Counted from the stretch's first letter, positions 1 through 8,920 are shown. The stretch is DNA of 64,000 nt from Streptomyces sp. MMG1121 (GCF_001280015.1 NZ_LGDV01000118.1:124001-188000), one strand, 5' to 3'. The notes: generated by a model from the letters alone, not told the origin. Numbers and translations: made by a program.

Positions 1-1
1 G

Positions 2-1831
2 ATCGAGCAACTGGCCGAGGCCAAGGTGAAGTTCGCGGTCGCCTTCGCCTCCGGGTTCGCCGAGACCGGCCGGGCGGGCGCCGAGGCACAGGAGCGGCTC
101 GCGGACGCCGTGCGCCGTTCGGGCCTGCGTCTGCTGGGCCCGAACACCAACCTGAACGCCTTCGAACGCTTCCGGGACGACCTGACCGGCCCGGCGATCG
201 CCCTGATCACCCAGTCCGGCCACCAGGGCCGCCCGGTCTACGCCCTCCAGGAGCTGGGCATCCGGCTCTCGCACTGGGCGCCGACCGGCAACGAGGCCGA
301 CCTGGAGACGGCCGACTTCATCTCCTACTTCGCCGAGCAGCCCGAGGTCGGCGCCATCGCCGCCTACGTGGAGGGCCTCAAGGACGGCCGCGCCTTTCTG
401 CTGGCCGCCGACCGCGCCGCCCGCCGCAAGGTGCCGGTGGTCGCGGTGAAGGTGGGCCGCACCGAGACCGGCGCGCGTACGGCCGCCTCGCACACCGGCA
501 AGCTCACCGGCGCCGACGACGTGGTGGACGCGGCGATGCGCCAGTACGGGGTCGTCCGCGTCGACGGGCTCGACGAACTCCAGGACACCGCGAGCCTGCT
601 GGCGCGGGCGCGGGCTCCGCTGGCGGACGGGGTCGCCGTGTACTCCATCTCCGGTGGCACCGGCGCCCATGCCGCCGACCTGGCCGCGGCGGCCGGACTG
701 CGGCTGCCGCGTCTGTCGGAGGCCAGGCAGACGGAGCTGCACCAGTGGATCCCGGAGTACCTGAGCGTGGCCAACCCGGTGGACAACGGGGGGCATCCGG
801 TCGGCGACTGGCGCGGCCGGAAGATCATCGACGCGCTGCTCGCCGACCCCTCGGTCGGGGTCCTGATCTGCCCGGTCACGGGCCCCTTCCCGCCGCTCAG
901 CGACAAGCTCGTACAGGATCTGGTCGACGCGGCGGAGGAGACGGACAAGCTGGTCTGCGTGGTGTGGGGCTCGCCGGTCGGCACGGAGGCCGCGTACCGG
1001 GACGTCCTGCTCGGTTCCTCCCGGGTGGCGACCTTCCGCACGGTGGGCAACTGCCTCACGGCCGTACGCGCCTGGCTGGACCACCACCGCTTCGTGAGCG
1101 ACTACCGCTCCCCCTTCGACGAGGCCCCGCGCACCCCCTCCCCCTCCTTCCGCAAGGCCGAGGCGCTGATGCGCCCGGGCCAGCAGCTCAGCGAGCACGC
1201 GGCCAAGCAGCTGCTGCGCTCCTACGGCATCCGGGTGCCGCGCGAACAGCTGGTGACCAGCGCGGCGGCGGCCGTACGCGCGGCCGCCCAGGTCGGCTAC
1301 CCGGTGGTGATGAAGGCCTCCGGCGCGCAGATCGCCCACAAGACCGAACTCGGCCTGGTGAAGATCGGGCTGACCTCGGCGAGCCAGGTCCGCGACGCCT
1401 ACCGCGAGCTGACCGACATCGCCCGCTACGAGGGGGTCCCGCTGGACGGGATCCTGGTGTGCCAGATGGTCGAGCAGGGCGTGGAGATGGTCGTCGGGGC
1501 CACGCACGACGACCTGTTCGGCCCGACGGTGACGGTGGGCCTCGGCGGTGTGCTGGTGGAGGTCCTGCACGACGCGGCGATCCGCGTCCCGCCGTTCGGC
1601 GAGGACCAGGCCCGCGCCATGCTCACCGAGCTGCGCGGCCGGACCCTGCTGGACGGCGTCCGGGGCCGCCCGCCGGCCGACCTCGACGCCCTGGTGGAGG
1701 TCGTCCTGCGGGTCCAGCGCATGGCGCTCGAACTCAGCGACCACATCGCCGAGTTGGACATCAACCCGCTGATGGTGCTGCCCCGGGGACAGGGCGCGGT
1801 GGCGCTGGACGCGCTGGTGGTGTGCCGATGA
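2..1831 (+). CDS. NDP-forming acyl-CoA synthetase (acetate-CoA ligase family), 5' partial
   Basis: The reading frame is open from base 2, so the true start lies left of the window; about 609 residues are visible. The order fits the single-chain ADP/NDP-forming acyl-CoA synthetases: the end of the CoA-binding Rossmann domain (LLGPNTNLNAF), a succinyl-CoA-ligase-like domain with ITQSGHQG and the ASHTGKLTGAD loop that carries the phosphorylated His in this family, then a C-terminal ATP-grasp domain (YPVVMKASGAQIAHKTELG, ending ELDINPLMVL). It should interconvert an acid, CoA and NTP with an acyl-CoA. The substrate cannot be read from sequence. Its stop overlaps the next start (ATGA), so it is translationally coupled to the hydratase/isomerase at 1828, which suggests that the two act on the same CoA ester. 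Confidence 0.88.
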   Translation: MEQLAEAKVKFAVAFASGFAETGRAGAEAQERLADAVRRSGLRLLGPNTNLNAFERFRDDLTGPAIALITQSGHQGRPVYALQELGIRLSHWAPTGNEADLETADFISYFAEQPEVGAIAAYVEGLKDGRAFLLAADRAARRKVPVVAVKVGRTETGARTAASHTGKLTGADDVVDAAMRQYGVVRVDGLDELQDTASLLARARAPLADGVAVYSISGGTGAHAADLAAAAGLRLPRLSEARQTELHQWIPEYLSVANPVDNGGHPVGDWRGRKIIDALLADPSVGVLICPVTGPFPPLSDKLVQDLVDAAEETDKLVCVVWGSPVGTEAAYRDVLLGSSRVATFRTVGNCLTAVRAWLDHHRFVSDYRSPFDEAPRTPSPSFRKAEALMRPGQQLSEHAAKQLLRSYGIRVPREQLVTSAAAAVRAAAQVGYPVVMKASGAQIAHKTELGLVKIGLTSASQVRDAYRELTDIARYEGVPLDGILVCQMVEQGVEMVVGATHDDLFGPTVTVGLGGVLVEVLHDAAIRVPPFGEDQARAMLTELRGRTLLDGVRGRPPADLDALVEVVLRVQRMALELSDHIAELDINPLMVLPRGQGAVALDALVVCR

Positions 1832-2613
1832 GCGAGCTGGAGGTCGAGCGGAGCGAGCAGGTCGCCCGGCTGACCCTGAACCGCCCGGAGGCCCTGAACG
1901 CCCTCACCCCCGCCCTGCGCGACCGGCTGATCGACGTACTGGCCGAGGCCTCGGCGGACCCGGAGGTACGGGCGGTGGTCCTGACCGGCACCGGGCGCGG
2001 CTTCTGCGCGGGGGCGGACCTGCGCGGCGGCCCGGGCGGCGGCGACCGGGTCGCGGGCGACGTGGCACGGGTACTGCGCGTCGGCGCACAGCGTCTGATC
2101 TGCGCCGTCCTGGACTGCGAGAAGCCGGTGATCGCCGCCGTGAACGGTACGGCGGCGGGCCTGGGCGCACATCTGGCGCTGGCCTGCGACCTGGTGCTGG
2201 CCGCCGAGTCGGCCCGCTTCATCGAGGTGTTCGTACGGCGGGGCCTGGTCCCGGACGCGGGCGGGGCCCACCTCCTGCCCCGCCTGCTGGGTCCCCACCG
2301 GGCGAAGGAGCTGATGTTCTTCGGGGACGCGCTCCCGGCGCCGGACGCGCTGCGGCTCGGCCTGGTCAACCGGGTCGTACCGGACGAGGAGCTGGCGAAG
2401 ACGGCCCGTGAGTGGGCCGCCCGGCTGGCCACCGGCCCCACCAGGGCCCTGGCCCTGACCAAGCATCTGGTGAACACCTCCCTCGACGCGGACCGCGCGA
2501 CCGCCTTCGCGGCGGAGGCCTGGGCCCAGGAGATCAACATGACGACCGAGGACGCCCAGGAGGGCCTGCGGGCGTTCCTGGAGCGCAGAAGCCCGGAGTT
2601 CCGGGGGCGGTGA
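1828..2613 (+). CDS. Enoyl-CoA hydratase/isomerase family protein (isomerase-like active site)
   Basis: 261 residues, crotonase fold. NRPEALNAL and GRGFCAGADLRG are the usual CoA-binding and oxyanion-hole segments, followed by AAVNGTAAGLGAHLALACD and GLVPDAGGAHLLPRLLG. By eye, the two catalytic glutamates of classical enoyl-CoA hydratase (rat Glu144 and Glu164 positions) are replaced by His (GLGAHLA) and Phe. The VPDAGG segment instead resembles PaaG/Eci-type isomerases, where an Asp in this loop acts as base. Double-bond isomerisation is therefore at least as likely as hydration. The start overlaps the stop of the acyl-CoA synthetase, so the two genes form an operon. I am sure of the family and unsure of the reaction. 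Confidence 0.88.
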   Translation: MSELEVERSEQVARLTLNRPEALNALTPALRDRLIDVLAEASADPEVRAVVLTGTGRGFCAGADLRGGPGGGDRVAGDVARVLRVGAQRLICAVLDCEKPVIAAVNGTAAGLGAHLALACDLVLAAESARFIEVFVRRGLVPDAGGAHLLPRLLGPHRAKELMFFGDALPAPDALRLGLVNRVVPDEELAKTAREWAARLATGPTRALALTKHLVNTSLDADRATAFAAEAWAQEINMTTEDAQEGLRAFLERRSPEFRGR

Positions 2614-2637
2614 AGTACCGTCGCCGGGGCTTCCAAT

Positions 2638-2652
2638 CTGACGGTTCGTCAC
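2638..2652. promoter_or_regulatory. Putative TetR-type operator, site 1 (CTGACGGTTCGTCAC)
   Basis: TGACG and CGTCA arms flank GTT, 17 bp before the flavin reductase start. The same 15-bp motif recurs at 8906 and twice at 14464-14505, each time in a promoter region of the CoA-catabolism cluster. Repetition and symmetry support a repressor site. The regulator is not in the window. Confidence 0.6.
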
Positions 2653-2668
2653 TTTCAATGGAGGTGTG

Positions 2669-3274
2669 ATGGGACACGCAGGGGCGGCAGCGGCAGCCGT
2701 CCGTTATCTCAGGTCGGCCCCGGCACCGAGGCACGTGGAGCCGTTGCCGCGACCGGACTTGCGGTGCGTCCGCGCCGACGAGCGGGCGCCGGTGGAGCCG
2801 GGCGAGTTCCGGCGGGTGCTGGGGCACTTCGCGACCGGCGTCACGGTCATCACCGCCCCGGCCGCCGAGGGCGAACCGGGCCCCGCCGGCTTCGCCTGCC
2901 AGTCCTTCTCCTCCCTCTCCCTCGAACCGCCCCTGGTCTGCTTCCTGGTGGGCCGTACGTCCACCACCTGGCCGCGCATCGCCCGGGCCGGCGTCTTCTG
3001 CGTCAATGTCCTCGCCACCGGCCAGGGCGATCTGTGCCGCGCCTTCGCGGCCAGCGGCACCGACAAGTTCGCCGGGGTGGCGTACGACGCGGCCCCCGCC
3101 TCCGGCTCCCCCCGCCTGTCCGGCACGGCCGCCTGGATCGACTGCACGGTCCAGGCCGTGCACACCGGGGGCGACCACCTGATCGTCGTGGGCCGGGTGG
3201 ACGCCCTGGGCGCGGACGGGGGCGGCGATCCGCTGCTGTTCCACCGGGGGCGGTTCGGGCGGCTCGGCGCCTGA
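2669..3274 (+). CDS. Flavin reductase family protein (HpaC/DIM6-NTAB type)
   Basis: 201 residues from ATG 2669, placed 4 nt after a GGAGG at 2660-2664; a GTG at 2666 is the alternative. The core (FRRVLGHFATGVTVITA, FACQSFSSLSLEPPLVCFLV, FCVNVLATGQ, ending DPLLFHRGRFGRL) is the FMN-binding split-barrel flavin reductase pattern. Such proteins reduce free FMN or FAD with NAD(P)H for a partner monooxygenase. The first 40 or so residues are not conserved and may be a low-complexity extension. No partner oxygenase lies next to it. The shared CTGACGG operator just upstream ties it to the acyl-CoA genes at 8-16 kb, so the partner is probably elsewhere in that regulon. Confidence 0.85.
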   Translation: MGHAGAAAAAVRYLRSAPAPRHVEPLPRPDLRCVRADERAPVEPGEFRRVLGHFATGVTVITAPAAEGEPGPAGFACQSFSSLSLEPPLVCFLVGRTSTTWPRIARAGVFCVNVLATGQGDLCRAFAASGTDKFAGVAYDAAPASGSPRLSGTAAWIDCTVQAVHTGGDHLIVVGRVDALGADGGGDPLLFHRGRFGRLGA

Positions 3275-3308
3275 GACCCACCCGACGGGCGCTTGCGCGA
3301 GCGCGGTT

Positions 3309-4619
3309 TCAGGACAACGCCGGCGCAGGAGCCGCCGGGGCCCTGCGGATCACCAGGGACATCAGGGCCGCCGCCGCGCACAGGGCGCCCGAGGCGTACC
3401 AGACGAGGTCGTAGGTGCCGAAGACGTCGCGGGCGACGCCGCCGAGGTAGGCGACGAGGGCCGCGCCGATCTGGTGCGAGGCGAGGACCCAGCCGAAGAC
3501 GATGGCGCTGTCCTCGCCGAACTGCTCGCGGCACAGGGCCAGCGTGGGCGGGACGGTGGCCACCCAGTCGAGGCCGTAGAAGACGATAAAGAAGAGCATC
3601 GGCGGGTGGACGGACGGGCCCAGCAGCATCGGGAGGAAGAGGAGCGACAGGCCGCGCAGGGCGTAGTACACGGCCAGCAGGCGGCGCGGTTCGAAGCGGT
3701 CGGTGAACCAGCCGGAGGCGATCGTGCCGACCACGTCGAACACGCCGACGACCGCGAGCAGCGAGGCCGCCGTGGTGACCGGCATGCCGTGGTCGTGCTC
3801 GGCGGGCACGAAGTGGGTCTGGACCAGGCCGTTGGTGGAGGCCCCGCAGATCGCGAAGGTGCCGGCCAGCAGCCAGAACGTGCCGGTGCGTACGGACGTG
3901 GACAGGATGCCCAGCGTGCGGCGGGCGGCGCCGGTCACCGGCGGCGGCTTGGCCATGAACTCCCGCGCGCCGTACGGCTTCACACCGACGTCGGCCGGGT
4001 GGTCGCGCAGCAGGATCCAGACGAAGGGGACGACGGCGAGGGCGGCCAGGGCGACGGTCACCGCCGCCGGGCGCCAGCCGTGGTGTTCGGACAGCCAGGA
4101 CAGCAGCGGCAGGAAGATCAGCTGGCCGGAGGCGGAGGCGGCGGTGAGGATGCCGCTGACCAGGCCGCGCCGCTCGGTGAACCAGCGGTTGGTGACCGTC
4201 GCCGCGAAGGCCAGGGCCATCGAGCCGGAGCCGAGGCCCACCAGCAGACCCCAGCACAGCCACAGCTGCCAGGCCGCCGTCATCCACACGGTCAGGCCCG
4301 AACCTGCCGCGATGACGAGCAGCGCGGCGGCGACCACCCGGCGGATGCCGAACCGGTCCATCAGCGCGGCGGCGAAGGGGGCGGTGAGGCCGTAGAGCGC
4401 GAGGTTGAGGGAGACGGCCACGCCGATGGTGCCGCGCGACCAGCCGAACTCCTGGTGCAGCGGGTCGATCAGCAGGCCGGGCAGGGAGCGGAAGGCGGCC
4501 GCGCCGATGATCGTGACGAAGGTGACGGCGGCGACGAACCAGGCGCGGTGCACGCGAGAGCGCCGGGCGGGCGGCGGGGCGGCCTGGGCGGGGGCGGCGG
4601 CTGGGCTTGTCTGAGTCAC
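3309..4619 (-). CDS. MFS transporter (monocarboxylate/oxalate-formate antiporter type)
   Basis: 436 residues with about 12 hydrophobic segments (for example WFVAAVTFVTIIGAAAF near the start). Conserved major-facilitator pieces are visible: LMDRFGIRRVVAAALLV in loop 2-3, GLLVGLGSGSMALAFAATVTNRWFTERRGLVSGI, and a central cytoplasmic loop with DHPADVG. The LVSGI and DHPADVG pattern is typical of OFA/monocarboxylate-type carriers for small organic acids. GTG 4619 begins just after a hydrophilic stretch and is preferred to an upstream ATG at 4652, but no strong ribosome site separates them. It diverges from the AraC-type gene at 4691 with 71 bp between, so that regulator may control it. An organic acid related to the surrounding catabolic genes is a plausible substrate. 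Confidence 0.85.
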   Translation of the reverse strand: MTQTSPAAAPAQAAPPPARRSRVHRAWFVAAVTFVTIIGAAAFRSLPGLLIDPLHQEFGWSRGTIGVAVSLNLALYGLTAPFAAALMDRFGIRRVVAAALLVIAAGSGLTVWMTAAWQLWLCWGLLVGLGSGSMALAFAATVTNRWFTERRGLVSGILTAASASGQLIFLPLLSWLSEHHGWRPAAVTVALAALAVVPFVWILLRDHPADVGVKPYGAREFMAKPPPVTGAARRTLGILSTSVRTGTFWLLAGTFAICGASTNGLVQTHFVPAEHDHGMPVTTAASLLAVVGVFDVVGTIASGWFTDRFEPRRLLAVYYALRGLSLLFLPMLLGPSVHPPMLFFIVFYGLDWVATVPPTLALCREQFGEDSAIVFGWVLASHQIGAALVAYLGGVARDVFGTYDLVWYASGALCAAAALMSLVIRRAPAAPAPALS

Positions 4620-4690
4620 GTCATAGAGCCTGCGATTTCGGGTCCCGCGCATCGAGTGGCCCGAAGGACAGTATTCGTTAGGATCGGGCC

Positions 4691-5698
4691 ATGGCCGCTG
4701 CCGCTGAGGAATTCCGTCCGCACCGGGTCGTCGTCCTCGCCCTGGACGGCCTCCTCCCCTTCGAGCTGGGCATCCCGCACCGTATCTTCGGCCGCCCCGT
4801 GGACGAGCGGGGCCGGCCTCTGTACGAGGTCGTGACCTGCTCCGTACGGCCGCCCGGGCCGGTCGAGACGGACGCGGACTTCGCCGTGCACATCGGGCAC
4901 GGCCCGGAGGCGCTGGCCGAGGCCGACACGGTGATCGTCCCGGCGTCGTACGAGCTCGGTCCGGTCTTCGAGGAGGGCCGGCTGACCGGGGAACTGGCCG
5001 CCGCCCTCGCCCGCGTCCGCCCCGGCACCCGGCTCGCCTCCATCTGCACCGGCGTCTACGTCCTCGCCGCCGCCGGATACCTCGACGGCCGCCCGGCGAC
5101 CACGCACTGGGCCGACGCCGAGCGCTTCCAGCGGCTGTTCCCGAAGATCAGGGTGGACGCGGACGTGCTGTTCATCGACGACGGCGACGTGCTCACCTCG
5201 GCCGGGGTGGCCGCCGGGCTCGACCTGTGCCTGCACATGGTGCGCCGCGACTTCGGTGCGGCCGTCGCCAACGACGTGGCCCGGCGGACCGTCGTACCGC
5301 CGCACCGCGACGGCGGCCAGGCCCAGTACATCGAACGCCCCGTCCCCGACCCGCAGCTGGCCACCACGACCGCCGCCCGCGCCTGGGCGCTCGGCCGGCT
5401 GCACGAGCCGATCCAGCTGCGCGACATGGCCGCGCAGGAGTCCATGTCGGTACGCACCTTCACCCGCCGCTTCCGCGAGGAGGTCGGCGTCAGCCCCGGC
5501 CAGTGGCTCACCCAGCAGCGTGTCGAACGCGCCCGCCATCTGCTGGAGACCACCGACCTGTCCATCGACCAGGTGGCCCGCGAGGCGGGCTTCGGCACGG
5601 CCCAGTCGATGCGCCAGCATCTGCAGCAGGCCCTCGGCGTGACACCGACGGCCTACCGGCGCACCTTCCGGACGGCGGTCAGCGGGACGTCCGTCTAG
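4691..5698 (+). CDS. GlxA-family transcriptional regulator (DJ-1/PfpI domain plus AraC helix-turn-helix)
   Basis: 335 residues. Residues about 10-190 form a DJ-1/PfpI-like domain (VVVLALDGLLPFELGIPHRIFG, then ASICTGVYVLAAAGYLDGRPATTHW). Residues about 225-325 are an AraC-type double helix-turn-helix (DMAAQESMSVRTFTRRFREEVG and VAREAGFGTAQSMRQHL). The DJ-1-like domain is a sensing domain in this family, not an amidase. The ATG has no Shine-Dalgarno sequence; TAGGAT at 4679-4684 lies 6 bp upstream, so the message may be leaderless. It is divergent from the MFS gene at 3309-4619, which is its most likely target. Confidence 0.9.
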   Translation: MAAAAEEFRPHRVVVLALDGLLPFELGIPHRIFGRPVDERGRPLYEVVTCSVRPPGPVETDADFAVHIGHGPEALAEADTVIVPASYELGPVFEEGRLTGELAAALARVRPGTRLASICTGVYVLAAAGYLDGRPATTHWADAERFQRLFPKIRVDADVLFIDDGDVLTSAGVAAGLDLCLHMVRRDFGAAVANDVARRTVVPPHRDGGQAQYIERPVPDPQLATTTAARAWALGRLHEPIQLRDMAAQESMSVRTFTRRFREEVGVSPGQWLTQQRVERARHLLETTDLSIDQVAREAGFGTAQSMRQHLQQALGVTPTAYRRTFRTAVSGTSV

Positions 5699-5717
5699 AC
5701 GGCGGGCCGTCCGTCCG

Positions 5718-6770
5718 TCAGAACGTCAGCACCGCCCGCGCCACCCGCCCCGCCTCGGCGTCCGCCCGGGCCTTCTCGAAGTCCTCCACCGGATACACGG
5801 CGGTCACCAACTCGTCGAGCAGCAGCCGTCCTTGGCGGTACAGCTCGGCGTACAGGGCGATGTCCCGCTGGGGGCGCGAGGAGCCGTAGCGGCAGCCCAG
5901 GACGGACTTGTCCAGGTACAGGGAGGAGACGAGGAAGGACGCCTCGGCCGTGGCCGGCGGGACCCCGAGCAGGACGGCCTGCCCGTGCCGGTCGAGGAGG
6001 TCGATGGCCTGCCGGATCAGTTCCACCCGGCCGACGCACTCGAAGGCGTGGTCGGCGCCCGTGGGCAGGATGTCCTGCACGCCCTCCGTCGAGGTCAGGA
6101 AGTCGGTCGCGCCGAACTGCCGGGCCACCGCCTCCTTGGCCGGATTGGCGTCCACGGCGACGATCCTGAGCGCCCCCGCGAGCCGCGCGCCCTGGATGAC
6201 GTTCAGCCCGATCCCGCCGGTCCCGATGACGACGACGCTCTCCCCCCGGTCCACCCGCGCCCGGTTCAGCACCGCCCCCACCCCGGTGAGCACCCCGCAC
6301 CCGATGAGCGCGGCGGACTCCAGCGGGATGTCGTCCGGGATCCGGACCGCCTGTACGGCCTTGACGATCGTGCGTTCGGCGAAGGCCGAGTTGGCGGCGA
6401 ACTGGTACACCAGGTCCGCCGCGCCCCGCGTGAACGGTTTGCCGGGGCGGCCGATCGCCTGCCGGCACATGGTGGGCCGGCCCCGGTCGCACTCCGCGCA
6501 CGCGCCGCAGTTGGCGAGCGTGGACAGCGCCACATGGTCGCCGGGCCGGACATGGGTGACCCCGGCGCCGACCGCCTCGACCACCCCGGCACCCTCGTGT
6601 CCCAGCACCACCGGCACCGGGAACGGGATGGTGCCGTCCACCACGGACAGATCGCTGTGGCACAGCCCCGCCGCGGTGATCGCCACCAGTACCTCACCGG
6701 CCCCGGGCTCGCGCACCGCGAGATCGTCCACGACCCTGACCTGCTTGCCGTCGAACACCACACCACGCAT
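5718..6770 (-). CDS. Zinc-dependent alcohol dehydrogenase (MDR family)
   Basis: 350 residues. Catalytic zinc ligands are visible at Cys37 (GLCHSDLS) and His58-Glu59 (GHEG). The structural-zinc lobe has Cys88, Cys91, Cys94 and Cys102 (NCGACAECDRGRPTMC). The nucleotide fold carries GTGGIGLNVIQGA. The protein resembles the NAD-dependent class III-like/NDMA-linked MDR group that oxidises alcohols to aldehydes. Its ATG overlaps the stop of the upstream acyl-CoA dehydrogenase by one base (TGATG), so it is co-transcribed with that gene and probably the SDR at 8883. The exact alcohol is unknown. Confidence 0.92.
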   Translation of the reverse strand: MRGVVFDGKQVRVVDDLAVREPGAGEVLVAITAAGLCHSDLSVVDGTIPFPVPVVLGHEGAGVVEAVGAGVTHVRPGDHVALSTLANCGACAECDRGRPTMCRQAIGRPGKPFTRGAADLVYQFAANSAFAERTIVKAVQAVRIPDDIPLESAALIGCGVLTGVGAVLNRARVDRGESVVVIGTGGIGLNVIQGARLAGALRIVAVDANPAKEAVARQFGATDFLTSTEGVQDILPTGADHAFECVGRVELIRQAIDLLDRHGQAVLLGVPPATAEASFLVSSLYLDKSVLGCRYGSSRPQRDIALYAELYRQGRLLLDELVTAVYPVEDFEKARADAEAGRVARAVLTF

Positions 6771-7918
6771 CACACGGCCCCCTTGGGCTCTCTGGGCAGA
6801 CCGAGCACCCGCTCGGCGATGATCGTGCGCTGGACCTGGTCCGAGCCGCCGTAGATCGTGTCGGCCCGGGAGAAGAGGAACAGGTGCTGGTCCGCGTCGA
6901 GTTCGTACGGCGCCGCCGGCGACCAGTCCACGGGCCCCACGGCGGCCGCCGCACCCCGCACCCGCACCGCCAGCTCGCCCAGCCGCTGGTGCCAGCCGGC
7001 CCAGAGCAGCTTGGCCACACTGGGCGCGCCGGGATCGCCGGAGCCGCCGAGGGTGCGCAGGGCGTTCCAGCGCATGGTCCGCAGTTCGGCCCACTGCCGC
7101 ACGAGGCACTCGCGCACGACCGGGTCCCGCGCGGCCCCCGTCTCCACGGCGACCCGCACCACCCGCCCCAGCTCCTCGGCGAAGCCGATCTGCTGGGCCA
7201 GGGTCGACACCCCCCGCTCGAACCCGAGCAGGCTCATCGCCACCCGCCAGCCCTGCCCCTCGCCCCCGACGACATGCGTCACGCGCGCGTGCGCCCCGTC
7301 GAAGAAGACCTCGTTGAAGTCGCTGGTCCCGGTCAGCTGCCGGATGGGCCGGACCTCGATACGGCCGGGCTGGTCCATGGGGACGAGCAGGAAGCTCAGC
7401 CCGTGGTGCCGGCGGGAGCCGGGCTCGGTGCGGGCGAGCACGAAACACCAGTCGGCCTCATGGGCGAGCGAGGTCCATATCTTCTGCCCGCTGATCCGGT
7501 ACCGCTCCCCGTCCCGCACGGCCACGGTACGGATCCCGGCCAGATCGGACCCGGCCCCGGGCTCGCTGTACCCCTGACACCACAGCTCCTCCCCCGCGGC
7601 CACAGGAGGCAGAAAGCGTCCCTTCTGCTCGTCACTGCCGTGCGCGATCAGGGTGGGAGCGAGCAGGTTCTCCCCGATGTGCCCGGACCTCGGCGGCGCC
7701 CCCGACCGCGCGTACTCCTCGGCCCAGGCGACCTGCTGGGTGAGAGTGGCGGTGCGATTGCCGTATCCCGGTTCCCCCCAGCCAAGCCCGATCCAGCCGG
7801 CTTTGCCGAGAGCGCGCTCCCAAGCGCGCTTGTCCAAGCCAGGATCGGCATGGGCGGCCAGCCACGCCCGGACCTCACCACGAAACGCGTCATCCTCTTC
7901 ACTGAACCCGAAATCCAT
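6770..7918 (-). CDS. Acyl-CoA dehydrogenase (FadE-like, lacks canonical base at the YEGT position)
   Basis: 382 residues, all three acyl-CoA dehydrogenase domains. WCQGYSEPGAGSDLAGIRT is the FAD/substrate signature, GQKIWTS follows, and the C-terminus has TIYGGSDQVQRTIIAERVLGLPRE. In medium-chain enzymes the catalytic Glu sits in YEGT; here the position reads YGGS, as in subunits of heteromeric (alpha2beta2) enzymes of steroid side-chain catabolism. A partner subunit is therefore expected, or the base lies elsewhere. ATG 7918 is 6 nt after an AGGTGG; a GTG at 7927 overlaps that site and is less likely. It is the middle gene of SDR, acyl-CoA dehydrogenase, alcohol dehydrogenase. Confidence 0.92.
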   Translation of the reverse strand: MDFGFSEEDDAFRGEVRAWLAAHADPGLDKRAWERALGKAGWIGLGWGEPGYGNRTATLTQQVAWAEEYARSGAPPRSGHIGENLLAPTLIAHGSDEQKGRFLPPVAAGEELWCQGYSEPGAGSDLAGIRTVAVRDGERYRISGQKIWTSLAHEADWCFVLARTEPGSRRHHGLSFLLVPMDQPGRIEVRPIRQLTGTSDFNEVFFDGAHARVTHVVGGEGQGWRVAMSLLGFERGVSTLAQQIGFAEELGRVVRVAVETGAARDPVVRECLVRQWAELRTMRWNALRTLGGSGDPGAPSVAKLLWAGWHQRLGELAVRVRGAAAAVGPVDWSPAAPYELDADQHLFLFSRADTIYGGSDQVQRTIIAERVLGLPREPKGAV

Positions 7919-7971
7919 TGAAGCCACCTAAGGTCAAGCGCCCGCAAGGGGCGCGGGGCTGTCCCGAGCCA

Positions 7972-8883
7972 TCAGGCGTTGGGCCGTTCCCCGTCCCGCG
8001 CGGCCTTCTCCATCGCCTGGAGCCGGGACAGCATCGGCATCGGATCCACCCCCACGGACCCCGGCAGGAACGCGGCGATCCGCTCCGGCGTCCACGCCCC
8101 CTCCCCGTACACCGCACGGAGTTCCCTCGGCTGCGCCCACACCGCGATCTTCGGCCCCGCGATGGTGTACACCTGCCCGGTGATCGCCTGCTCCGCCGCC
8201 CCGTCGGACAGCAGGTACACCACCAGCGCGGCCACGTCCTCCGGCTCACCGATCTCGGTCAGCTCCATGGGGACGTTGGCCGACATGCGGGTACGGGCCA
8301 CCGGCGCCACCGCGTTCGCGGTCACCCCGTACTTGTGCAGGCCCAGCGCGGCACTGCGGACCAGCGAGATGACGCCGCCCTTCGCGGCGCTGTAGTTGGC
8401 CTGGGAGACGGAGCCCTGGTGGTTGCCGCTGGTGAAGCCGATCAGCGTGCCCGACCGCTGTGCGCGCATCACCGCCGAGGCCGCCCGGAAGAGGGTGAAC
8501 GTGCCCTTGAGGTGGGTGGCGACCACGGGGTCCCACTCCTCCTCGGTCATGTTGAACAGCATGCGTTCGCGCAGGATCCCGGCGACGCAGACGACCCCGT
8601 CGAGACGGCCGTAGGAGGACAGCGCCACGTCGACGACCCGCTGGCCGCCCGCCATCGTGGAGATGTCGTCGGCCACGGCGACCGCCGCGCCGCCCGCCGC
8701 CTCGATCTCCTTGACGACCGCGTCGGCGACCTCGCTGGTCGGTGAGGTGCCGTCGGTGGACACCCCGTAGTCGTTGACGACGACCTTCGCCCCCTCGGCC
8801 GCCGCCGCGAGCGCGACCGCGCGCCCGATGCCCCGTCCGGCACCCGTGACGGCGACGACCTTGCCTGCCAAGAAGTTCCCCAC
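7972..8883 (-). CDS. SDR-family oxidoreductase (3-hydroxyacyl-CoA dehydrogenase-like)
   Basis: 303 residues. TGAGRGIG at residues 13-20 is the NAD(P) glycine motif, and NYSAAKGG gives the catalytic Tyr and Lys. The inserted VNDYGVSTDGTS after beta-2 and the extended C-terminus are typical of the multifunctional-enzyme/17-beta-HSD-4-like SDRs that oxidise (R)-3-hydroxyacyl-CoA. The GTG start has AAGGGG about 6 nt upstream. It is the first gene of a minus-strand operon and is divergent from the cyclase gene at 8969. The palindrome at 8906-8920 lies in the 85-bp gap, 23 bp from this start. Confidence 0.9.
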   Translation of the reverse strand: MGNFLAGKVVAVTGAGRGIGRAVALAAAAEGAKVVVNDYGVSTDGTSPTSEVADAVVKEIEAAGGAAVAVADDISTMAGGQRVVDVALSSYGRLDGVVCVAGILRERMLFNMTEEEWDPVVATHLKGTFTLFRAASAVMRAQRSGTLIGFTSGNHQGSVSQANYSAAKGGVISLVRSAALGLHKYGVTANAVAPVARTRMSANVPMELTEIGEPEDVAALVVYLLSDGAAEQAITGQVYTIAGPKIAVWAQPRELRAVYGEGAWTPERIAAFLPGSVGVDPMPMLSRLQAMEKAARDGERPNA

Positions 8884-8905
8884 GTCCGGCCCCTTCCCGC
8901 GGTTT

Positions 8906-8920
8906 CTGACGGTCCGTTAG
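8906..8920. promoter_or_regulatory. Putative TetR-type operator, site 2 (CTGACGGTCCGTTAG)
   Basis: Seven-base arms CTGACGG and CCGTTAG around a central T, with one mismatch, between the divergent SDR and cyclase genes. It matches the sites at 2638 and 14464-14505. A single site here could repress both directions. Confidence 0.62.

Noticed and set aside
3816..3825. GGTCTGGACC, reverse complement of the dre core
   Set aside because: It lies inside the MFS coding sequence (Leu-Val-Gln-Thr codons) far from the promoter; isolated 10-bp cores are expected by chance.
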